Assembly: GCA_009996555.1 (NCBI GenBank)
Contig: JAACZX010000547.1
Location: 1-5,699, forward strand
DNA from: Chitinophagaceae bacterium
GTDB lineage: Bacteria > Bacteroidota > Bacteroidia > Chitinophagales > Chitinophagaceae
DNA length: 5,699 nt
Direction of reading: 5' to 3'
Below are positions 1 through 5,095 of this stretch, in pieces. Each line of letters opens with the position of its first letter. Position 1 is the first letter of the stretch. The translations under genes were made by a program, and so were the position numbers. The notes beneath the pieces are model-generated. The model had not been told where the DNA came from, ran no database searches, and saw nothing but the letters and a program-made list of their open reading frames with translations.

Positions 1-279
1 TTCTTCAATACGCTTACCAACAAAGCACTGATCGATGGCCTTAAAATGAAACGCCAGGGCGATGCAATGATGGGGCATGATGTAAAACTGAATGAAAAAG
101 AGATCACCATCCTTCGTTTGATGTGCGAAGAAAAGAGCACAAAAGAAATTGCCGATATTGTAGATCTGAGTCCACGAACAGTGGAAGCGATCCGTGATAA
201 ACTCAAATCAAAAATCGGGGCACGCTCAACAGCCGGCCTCATCTTATATGCGGTGAAACATAATATTATTGACGGATAA
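1..279 (+). CDS. LuxR-type HTH protein, C-terminal part of a probable NarL/FixJ response regulator (5' end outside window)
   Basis: The reading frame is open from the first base, so the gene starts upstream; 92 residues are visible. Visible residues about 29-90 form a LuxR/GerE helix-turn-helix: LNEKEITILRLMCEE matches the usual first helices, then KEIADIVDLSPRTVEAIRDKL is the turn and recognition helix (SPRTVE at visible residues 57-62), and the AGLILYAVKHNII tail is typical of Bacteroidota response regulators. The methionine at base 46 lies in the linker before the HTH and is not a convincing start, because the preceding codons continue in frame without a stop. The expected role is DNA binding under control of a phosphorylated receiver domain. 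The receiver is not in the window, so partner kinase, targets and even the two-component assignment are inference. A strong terminator follows 25 bases after the stop, so this gene ends its transcription unit. Confidence 0.85.
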   Translation, partial: FFNTLTNKALIDGLKMKRQGDAMMGHDVKLNEKEITILRLMCEEKSTKEIADIVDLSPRTVEAIRDKLKSKIGARSTAGLILYAVKHNIIDG

Positions 280-303
280 AAACGAACCAAAACCAACCGA
301 ACA

Positions 304-335
304 AGGCGATACTGCAAAGTGTCGCCTCTTTTTTT
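304..335 (+). terminator. Rho-independent terminator after the LuxR-type regulator
   Basis: A nine-base-pair stem, AGGCGATAC (304-312) with GTGTCGCCT (319-327), contains one G-U wobble and closes a six-base loop TGCAAA. A C and seven T residues (328-335) follow directly. This is a textbook intrinsic terminator for the regulator gene, and it separates that gene from the aminotransferase gene starting at 354. Confidence 0.88.
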
Positions 336-353
336 GAATTACATTCGCTCAGC

Positions 354-1199
354 ATGGCATTACAGTATAGTCTTGATGGAAAATTTTATGCAAGCGATCA
401 ATTGTTGATCCATCCTGATAACCGTTCTTTCAGGTATGGCGAAGGCTTGTTTGAAACCATGCGTTTTCATAATGGAACGATTCCTTTATGGGATTTGCAT
501 TGGCAACGGTTGAGTAAGTCGTTACCGCAATTATATTTTGAATTGCCAGCTCATTTCACTGAAACGCTATTGAAAACAGAAGTTGAACGGCTTGCAAAAA
601 AGAATAATGCTGAAGATGCCGCAAGAATCCGGATTACAGTTTTTAAAGGTGAAGGCGGTATTTGGGAAAAACCGTCCTCTTCTTTTCATTATTTGATACA
701 ATGTTGGCCATTAGAGAACAATGTGGTTCGACTGAATGAAAACGGGCTGGAGGTAGGGTTGTTTGAAGATGGCAAAAAGAGTTGCGATAAATTCTCCCAC
801 TTAAAAACTAATAATTATTTATTGTACACATTGGCAGCACAATTTGCCAAAAAAGAAAAACTAAACGAATGTTTTATATTGAATCAGTACGGACGACTGA
901 GCGATGCTACAATTGCAAATGTGTTTTTCATTAAAGATAATGGTATCCATACACCTCGCTTAGACGAAGGCTGTATCAACGGGGTTATGCGCTGGTACTT
1001 ATTGGATCAACTGTCATCAGCCGGATACAATGTAAAAGAAGGTACTTGCCTGCCGTCTGAAATTGAAGCGGCTGATGAAGTTTTTTTAACTAACGCAATG
1101 AACGGGATACGTTGGGTAAAAAGCTTCGGCAGTAAAACCTATCATTGTCAGCAAACAGCAGAACTATTCCGCCAATTTATTTCTCCGCTCTTTTTGTGA
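354..1199 (+). CDS. Class IV aminotransferase-fold PLP enzyme, probable aminodeoxychorismate lyase (PabC-like)
   Basis: The 281-residue length fits fold-type IV PLP enzymes (aminodeoxychorismate lyase, D-amino-acid and branched-chain aminotransferases). Visible family landmarks are RYGEGLFETMR (27-37), the presumed PLP lysine K151 in SHLKTNNYLL, the RLSDATIANVFFI block (181-193), CINGVMR (207-213) near the cofactor phosphate, and DEVFLTNAMNGIRWV (241-255), which resembles the PabC C-terminal motif. PabC splits 4-amino-4-deoxychorismate into p-aminobenzoate and pyruvate for folate synthesis in the cytoplasm. That activity is the best guess, because related Bacteroidota proteins lack clear BCAT features and folE lies in the same window, but substrate cannot be fixed from motifs. 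D184 sits where many family members have Glu. The start ATG lies 18 bases after the upstream terminator, with no Shine-Dalgarno sequence and no clear promoter. The photolyase gene follows after 31 bases and is probably cotranscribed. Confidence 0.85.
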   Translation: MALQYSLDGKFYASDQLLIHPDNRSFRYGEGLFETMRFHNGTIPLWDLHWQRLSKSLPQLYFELPAHFTETLLKTEVERLAKKNNAEDAARIRITVFKGEGGIWEKPSSSFHYLIQCWPLENNVVRLNENGLEVGLFEDGKKSCDKFSHLKTNNYLLYTLAAQFAKKEKLNECFILNQYGRLSDATIANVFFIKDNGIHTPRLDEGCINGVMRWYLLDQLSSAGYNVKEGTCLPSEIEAADEVFLTNAMNGIRWVKSFGSKTYHCQQTAELFRQFISPLFL

Positions 1200-1230
1200 A
1201 CATTCTTTAGGTGAAGTTTGTTAACCCCTC

Positions 1231-2541
1231 ATGGCAAAACCGGAAATAAATATTTGTTGGTTCAGGCGTGATCTTCGTTTGCATGATCAGGCAGCATTGT
1301 ACCACGCATTGAAAGAGAATGTGCCTGTATTACCTGTTTTTATTTTTGATAAGACGATCCTTGATCAGCTTGAAGAAAAGAACGACCGGCGTGTTGAGTT
1401 CATCCATCATGCCATTACAGAAATGCAACAGCAGCTGAAAACCATGAACAGCAGTATGGAAGTGTACTATGGTTTGCCAGAGGAGGTGTTTCAGATATTG
1501 GTTGAAAAATATACAATTAATAAAGTATTCACTAATCATGATTATGAGCCGTATGCACTGCAAAGAGATATTGCCATTCAACAGCAATTAAACGAAGCAG
1601 GCATTTCTTTTCATACTTATAAAGACCAGGTGATTTTTGAAAAGGATGAAGTGCTGAAAGATGACGGCAAGCCTTACACTGTGTTTACCCCTTACAGCCG
1701 TAAATGGAAAGCAAAACTCAATGCATTTTATTTAAAGAGTTATCCCGTAGAAAAGTATGCTGCTGCTTTTTTCAAGCAGGAACCAGTAGCTGTTCCTTCG
1801 TTAAAGGAAATGGGATTTGAAGCAGCCGGCATCTCTTTCCCTTCTGCTGTAACAAAAAAAGAAATCATTAAAAAGTATAAGGAGCAACGGGATTTTCCGG
1901 CAATTGATGGCACAAGCAGGTTAAGTGTTCATTTGCGCTTTGGCACTATCAGCATACGTGAACTTGCAAGAGAAGCATTCGCATTAAATGAAACTTTTTT
2001 GAATGAGCTCATCTGGCGGGATTTTTATCACATGATCCTCTGGCATTTTCTGCAGGTGGGTGAGGGCAAGGCTTTCAAAAAAGAGTATGATTTTATTAAT
2101 TGGCGACACGACGAAAAAGATTTTCAGCAGTGGTGCAATGGACAAACAGGTTATCCTATTGTTGACGCCGGTATGCGTGAACTGAATGCCACAGGGTTTA
2201 TGCATAACCGGGTACGCATGATTGTTGCATCATTTCTTACCAAACATTTACTCATTGATTGGCGGTGGGGCGAAGCGTACTTTGCAAAGAAACTGCTGGA
2301 CTTTGATCTGGCTGCAAACAATGGCGGTTGGCAATGGGCTGCTGGTAGTGGTTGCGATGCCGCACCTTATTTTCGCATTTTCAATCCTTATTTGCAAACA
2401 CAGAAATTTGATCCGAAGCTGGAGTACATTCGAAAGTGGGTGCCGGAGTTTGAAGGATTTCATTATGTAAAGCCAATTGTGCAACATGAGTTTGCACGTA
2501 ACCGTTGTCTTGAAGTGTACAGTAAAGCGTTGAAGAAATAA
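1231..2541 (+). CDS. phrB: Deoxyribodipyrimidine photolyase (class I CPD photolyase / cryptochrome family)
   Basis: This cytoplasmic flavoenzyme is expected to use light to split cyclobutane pyrimidine dimers in DNA. At 436 residues it is a normal-length photolyase without the C-terminal tail of plant or animal cryptochromes. The N-terminal alpha/beta antenna domain starts with ICWFRRDLRLHD (8-19); YTVFTPYSRKWK is at 149-160. The FAD domain has TSRLSVHLRFG (228-238), NELIWRDFY (258-266), TGYPIVDAGMRELN (306-319) and FDLAANNGGWQW (358-369). By recalled alignment to E. coli PhrB, the substrate-contacting Glu274/Trp277 correspond to E259/W262, FAD-contacting Asn378 to N363, and the electron-transfer Trp triad to W301, W344 and W367, all present. 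That favours real photolyase chemistry over a signalling cryptochrome. The E. coli MTHF antenna ligands appear not to be conserved. The gene ends one base before the convergent mqnD stop. It probably shares a transcript with the upstream PabC-like gene. Confidence 0.94.
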   Translation: MAKPEINICWFRRDLRLHDQAALYHALKENVPVLPVFIFDKTILDQLEEKNDRRVEFIHHAITEMQQQLKTMNSSMEVYYGLPEEVFQILVEKYTINKVFTNHDYEPYALQRDIAIQQQLNEAGISFHTYKDQVIFEKDEVLKDDGKPYTVFTPYSRKWKAKLNAFYLKSYPVEKYAAAFFKQEPVAVPSLKEMGFEAAGISFPSAVTKKEIIKKYKEQRDFPAIDGTSRLSVHLRFGTISIRELAREAFALNETFLNELIWRDFYHMILWHFLQVGEGKAFKKEYDFINWRHDEKDFQQWCNGQTGYPIVDAGMRELNATGFMHNRVRMIVASFLTKHLLIDWRWGEAYFAKKLLDFDLAANNGGWQWAAGSGCDAAPYFRIFNPYLQTQKFDPKLEYIRKWVPEFEGFHYVKPIVQHEFARNRCLEVYSKALKK

Positions 2542-2542
2542 A

Positions 2543-3358
2543 TCAGGAATGTTGAGCCGCAGTCTGTAACATTCGTTCCACCGCCTGCATACCATCATCA
2601 CCCAAATCAAGCGAATAGTTGTTTACATACAGGTCAATGTGCTGGCGCATCACCTCTTCACTCATTTCCTGTGAATGTTGTTTTACATAGTCTGTTATCA
2701 AAGGATAATTGCTGAAAGCATACTCAAGGCTTTTTCTGATCAACTGATCAACTTTGAGCTGCAACTCTGCATCAATTCGCTGGTGTGCCACAATACCGCC
2801 CAGCGGAATAGGATAACCGGTTGTGTTTTCCCAGTATTCGCCAAGATCAAGAACTTTATGTAATCCTTTCTGCTGATAGGTAAACCGGTTTTCATGAATG
2901 ATCACGCCCATATCAACCTTGCCACTGACTACAACTTCTTCAATTTCATGAAAGACCATGAACTGTTTTTGTTTTGCATCTGGAAAAGCCTGCGAAAACA
3001 GAAAATGTGCTGTTGTGTTTATGCCTGGTATTGCAATCGTTGAATTGTTAACCAGCTCTTGAAGTACTTCGTATTCCGTAGGTCGTACTTCTTTCTTCGT
3101 AATTAAAAGAGGTCCCACGCCTTTGCCCAGGGCACCACCACTTTTTAATAAGTTGTATTGATGACGAATGAGTGGATAAACGCCATAGCTGATCTTCGAC
3201 AGATCAAGCCTGCCCTGTTGCGCCCATTCATTCAATGTTTGTACATCTTCCAGCTTTACATCAAACGATAATCCTTCCGTATCAATCTTTCCATTCACCA
3301 ACGCATCAAAGATGAAGGTATCGTTGGGACAAGGAGAAAAGCCAAGCGTTAATTTCAT
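2543..3358 (-). CDS. mqnD: 1,4-dihydroxy-6-naphthoate synthase (menaquinone, futalosine pathway)
   Basis: MqnD converts cyclic dehypoxanthine futalosine to 1,4-dihydroxy-6-naphthoate in the alternative (futalosine) menaquinone route. The 271-residue protein has the expected periplasmic-binding-protein-like fold sequence: LGFSPCPNDTFIF (5-17) at the N-terminus, LEDVQTLNEWAQQGRLDLSK (36-55), SGGALGKGVGPL (73-84), PGINTTAHFL (110-119) and MGVIIHENR (150-158). H155 corresponds, from memory of the Thermus enzyme, to the proposed catalytic histidine. There is no signal peptide, consistent with a cytoplasmic enzyme despite the fold. The start ATG is 11 bases after the mqnB stop on the same strand, with no Shine-Dalgarno sequence, so the two are almost certainly one operon with mqnB first. 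The MqnA paralogue is less likely given the SPCPNDTFIF opening. Confidence 0.95.
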   Translation of the reverse strand: MKLTLGFSPCPNDTFIFDALVNGKIDTEGLSFDVKLEDVQTLNEWAQQGRLDLSKISYGVYPLIRHQYNLLKSGGALGKGVGPLLITKKEVRPTEYEVLQELVNNSTIAIPGINTTAHFLFSQAFPDAKQKQFMVFHEIEEVVVSGKVDMGVIIHENRFTYQQKGLHKVLDLGEYWENTTGYPIPLGGIVAHQRIDAELQLKVDQLIRKSLEYAFSNYPLITDYVKQHSQEMSEEVMRQHIDLYVNNYSLDLGDDGMQAVERMLQTAAQHS

Positions 3359-3369
3359 ATCATCAGTAG

Positions 3370-4026
3370 TTATAAACTTTCAATCAACCGTATTAATTCT
3401 TTGTTCAGGTTTTGCACAGCTTCTTTTAGTTTCCATTTTTGTTTGTTCCGTTCACCCACATAGTTTGAGATGCTTCTGATCTGAACAAAAGGAATATTCT
3501 CTTTTAAACAAACCAAATGCAACGCAGCACCTTCCATATTCTCAATTTTTGCTTTGTATTTGCTTTGGTAAAGTGCAGCTGTTTTTTTGGAGCTTGTGAT
3601 CTGGTTTACTGTAATGCTTCCCACCAAGGGTAATTTTGTACGCTGCATCAACACATCAAAAGTGTTCGGCAGTTTTTTTTGTTTGAATGGAAAGTTGTTT
3701 GATGCAAGAAGTTTCAGATCAAAAACATCCTTATAGCCATCTTTTTCCAGCACACCTAAATCAGCCAAAGACTCTTGTTTTACCGTAACAACATCGCCAA
3801 GATTCAGCTCCCGGTCCAATGCCCCGGCAATCCCGGCCATAATGATCACGTCGGGCCTTTTCACCTGTAAATGCTTCATTAACGCATAGCTGGTATTCAG
3901 CTGACCAACTCCTGTAATCAGGAAATCGAGCTGTAAATCAATATAATCCAGCTTGTTTGTGCTGCGACAATGTTCAATAAAGGGCTTGAGTTCCAATACG
4001 GTGGCGGCTACAACTAAACAGTTCAT
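3370..4026 (-). CDS. mqnB: Futalosine hydrolase (menaquinone, futalosine pathway)
   Basis: MqnB hydrolyses futalosine to dehypoxanthine futalosine and hypoxanthine. The protein belongs to the MTA/SAH nucleosidase-like phosphorylase fold: E12 near the N-terminus, LITGVGQLNTSYAL (36-49), IIMAGIAGALDRELNLGDVV (61-80), ENMEGAALHLVC (162-173, with M164 and E165 at the ribose-binding position) and RSISNYVGERNKQKW (184-198). The SNxVGxRxxxxW ending separates futalosine hydrolases from true MTA/SAH nucleosidases, which have Asp where N188 sits. I choose the ATG at 4026 (MNCLVVAATV, 218 residues). The open frame continues to 4107, but those 27 extra residues are cysteine-rich, unlike the family, and overlap the divergent promoter and the longer open frame of the neighbouring PTPS gene. 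The mqnD gene follows after 11 bases. No mqnA or mqnC lies in the window. Confidence 0.93.
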   Translation of the reverse strand: MNCLVVAATVLELKPFIEHCRSTNKLDYIDLQLDFLITGVGQLNTSYALMKHLQVKRPDVIIMAGIAGALDRELNLGDVVTVKQESLADLGVLEKDGYKDVFDLKLLASNNFPFKQKKLPNTFDVLMQRTKLPLVGSITVNQITSSKKTAALYQSKYKAKIENMEGAALHLVCLKENIPFVQIRSISNYVGERNKQKWKLKEAVQNLNKELIRLIESL

Positions 4027-4040
4027 GGAGCAAATTTCGG

Positions 4041-4074
4041 GAAGATTAAAACAACTTTGCCAATAACAGCAAAA
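4041..4074 (-). promoter_or_regulatory. Weak candidate promoter for mqnB-mqnD
   Basis: On the - strand, TTTTG (bases 4074-4070) is followed after 21 bases by TAATCTTC (4048-4041), a partial match to the Bacteroidota TTTG / TAnnTTTG pair. It ends 14 bases before the mqnB ATG at 4026. Spacing is right but the -7 element has two mismatches, so this is only a candidate. A promoter must exist in this interval because the neighbouring gene diverges. Confidence 0.22.
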
Positions 4075-4088
4075 TGCCGCATTCTTAT

Positions 4089-4096
4089 TACCTTTG
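4089..4096 (+). promoter_or_regulatory. Bacteroidota -7 element (TAnnTTTG) before the first PTPS-family gene
   Basis: TACCTTTG is an exact match to the TAnnTTTG -7 consensus used by the Bacteroidota primary sigma factor. Transcription would start near 4103, giving a leader of about 20 bases before the ATG at 4124. A TTTG at 4056-4059 is the only nearby -33-like word, but its 29-base spacing is longer than the usual 19-23, so the -33 element is uncertain. The site argues against translation starting at base 4094. Confidence 0.5.
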
Positions 4097-4123
4097 CGGC
4101 CCAACAATTTGAAGGTTTCGGCA

Positions 4124-4534
4124 ATGGTTTACTTAACAAGATTAGAACATTTTAATGCGGCACATAAACTCTACAATCCCAAATGGAGCCTGGAGAAGAA
4201 TGAAGCCATGTTTGGTAAATGCGCCAACGAAAACTGGCATGGTCATAACTACGACTTGTTTGTGACCATTAAAGGGCAGGTGAATGAAGACACCGGTTTT
4301 TTGTTTGATGTAAAAAAGCTGAGCGAGCTGATCAAAATTCATGTGCTTGAAAAACTTGATCACAAGAACCTGAACCTGGATGTTGATTTCATGCAAGGCA
4401 AAATGTGTTCTACAGAGAATTTGGCAAAAGCCATCTGGGAACAGTTAAGCCCGCACCTTCCTGCTGAGGTAAAGCTTCATTGCATTAAGCTTTACGAAAC
4501 GCCCCGCATTTACGTTGAATATTTTGGTGAATAA
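4124..4534 (+). CDS. 6-pyruvoyl-tetrahydropterin synthase / 6-carboxytetrahydropterin synthase (PTPS/QueD) family protein, copy A
   Basis: Enzymes of this family act on 7,8-dihydroneopterin triphosphate, giving 6-pyruvoyl-tetrahydropterin (PTPS) or 6-carboxy-tetrahydropterin (QueD). The 136-residue protein has all visible active-site elements: zinc ligands H14 (HFNAAH), H39 and H41 (HGH), nucleophile C33, the Asp-His pair D79-H80 in LDHKNLNLD, E98 in STEN, and the pterin-anchoring E125 in LYETP. The FGKC-x5-HGHNY spacing (30-43) and the whole C-terminal half resemble mammalian PTPS more than E. coli QueD, which has Cys-x3-HGH. Automatic annotation would probably say QueD; I regard the product as undecided. 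The ATG at 4124 is chosen because the upstream ATG at 4094 lies within a -7 promoter element and adds ten residues unlike the family. A paralogue about 52% identical (my count, 69 of about 133) and folE follow, pointing to a pterin module. Confidence 0.9.
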   Translation: MVYLTRLEHFNAAHKLYNPKWSLEKNEAMFGKCANENWHGHNYDLFVTIKGQVNEDTGFLFDVKKLSELIKIHVLEKLDHKNLNLDVDFMQGKMCSTENLAKAIWEQLSPHLPAEVKLHCIKLYETPRIYVEYFGE

Positions 4535-4579
4535 ACTTTTTGCGGCGTAACTTGTTATAGTTCTTCAACCCCTGCAGAT

Positions 4580-4587
4580 TACTTTTG
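4580..4587 (+). promoter_or_regulatory. Bacteroidota -7 element (TAnnTTTG) before the second PTPS-family gene
   Basis: TACTTTTG matches the TAnnTTTG consensus exactly, in the 92-base gap between the two paralogues. A start near 4594 would leave about 33 bases of leader before the ATG at 4627. Upstream, TTG at 4552-4554 (25-base spacing) is a poor -33 candidate. If used, copy B and perhaps folE can be expressed independently of copy A. Confidence 0.42.
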
Positions 4588-4626
4588 AGAAAGTGAGTGG
4601 CAGGAAAAGATAACCGGGCTTCTGTC

Positions 4627-5040
4627 ATGCAAAAGAAAGTATCTGTTTTTCGTCACGAACATTTTAATGCTGCTCATCGCTTATACAATCCGGAATGGGC
4701 AAATGAGCGAAACGATGCCGTTTTTGGCAAGTGCAACAATCCTTCTTTTCACGGTCATAATTATGAACTGGTGGTGAAGATAACCGGTGTGCCAGATAAA
4801 GACACCGGCTATGTGATGGATCTGAAAGTGTTGAGCGACTTGATACGAAAAGAAGTTCATGCACGCTTTGATCATAAGAACCTGAACCTTGATACAGTAG
4901 AATTCAGGCATTTGAATCCAACTGCAGAAAATATTGCGATTGTGATTTATGATCTTTTACGTCCGCATATTGATGCCGAAAAGGATTTGCAGATACGCTT
5001 GTATGAAACACCGAGAAATTTTGTAGAGTATCCGGCATAA
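4627..5040 (+). CDS. 6-pyruvoyl-tetrahydropterin synthase / 6-carboxytetrahydropterin synthase (PTPS/QueD) family protein, copy B
   Basis: This is the second of two tandem paralogues, 137 residues from the ATG at 4627. Visible active-site residues are zinc ligands H17, H42 and H44, nucleophile C36, D82-H83 in FDHKNLNLD, E101 in NPTAEN and E127 in LYETP. FGKCNNPSFHGHNY (34-47) is strikingly close to the mammalian PTPS motif FGKCNNPNGHGHNY and again has the Cys-x5-HGH spacing. It differs from copy A mainly in the loop after NLNLD and in having the common PT-x-EN form where copy A has CSTEN. A GTG at 4597 would add ten residues, but it lies about three bases after the predicted transcription start and the extension is not family-like, so I prefer 4627. 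The folE gene, which makes the likely substrate, starts 55 bases downstream. Whether the product is a tetrahydrobiopterin-like pterin or the queuosine precursor cannot be settled here. Confidence 0.9.
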   Translation: MQKKVSVFRHEHFNAAHRLYNPEWANERNDAVFGKCNNPSFHGHNYELVVKITGVPDKDTGYVMDLKVLSDLIRKEVHARFDHKNLNLDTVEFRHLNPTAENIAIVIYDLLRPHIDAEKDLQIRLYETPRNFVEYPA

Positions 5041-5063
5041 TTGATAATTCAGAAAGTGTTTTC

Positions 5064-5090
5064 ATTTTCAAATTCAAAAATTTTCAAATT
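5064..5090 (+). repeat. Short AT-rich direct repeat before folE
   Basis: ATTTTCAAATT occurs at 5064-5074 and again at 5080-5090, 16 bases start to start. The second copy overlaps the perfect odd palindrome TTCAA-A-TTGAA (5083-5093), which ends two bases before the folE ATG. It could be an operator or simply the AT-rich, unstructured leader common before Bacteroidota genes. No TAnnTTTG element is visible in this 55-base gap. Confidence 0.5.
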
Positions 5091-5095
5091 GAATC

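Noticed and set aside
46..279. A complete 77-residue stand-alone LuxR-type regulator
   Set aside because: The frame is open back to base 1 with codons that fit the usual receiver-HTH linker, so base 46 is an internal methionine of a longer gene.
329..353. Promoter for the PabC-like gene overlapping the terminator T-tract
   Set aside because: TTTTTTTG differs from TAnnTTTG by one base, but this is explained by the terminator T-run, and there is no -33 element at usable spacing.
2248..2610. Open frame of 120 residues antisense to the photolyase end
   Set aside because: It shadows the photolyase gene, overlaps the mqnD end, and has no recognisable domain or plausible start context.
4027..4107. 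N-terminal extension of mqnB to an ATG at 4107
   Set aside because: The 27 extra residues are cysteine-rich and unlike futalosine hydrolases, which start close to the LVVAAT strand; the segment is better explained as promoter DNA.
4535..4626. Possible preQ1-type riboswitch before a QueD-family gene
   Set aside because: The predicted leaders are about 20-33 bases, the segment shows no stem-loop with an A-rich tail of the preQ1 type, and the proteins look more like PTPS than queuosine enzymes.
4597..4626. GTG start for copy B
   Set aside because: It sits about three bases after the predicted transcription start, and the ten added residues are not seen in the family; the ATG at 4627 places the HFNAAH motif at the usual distance.
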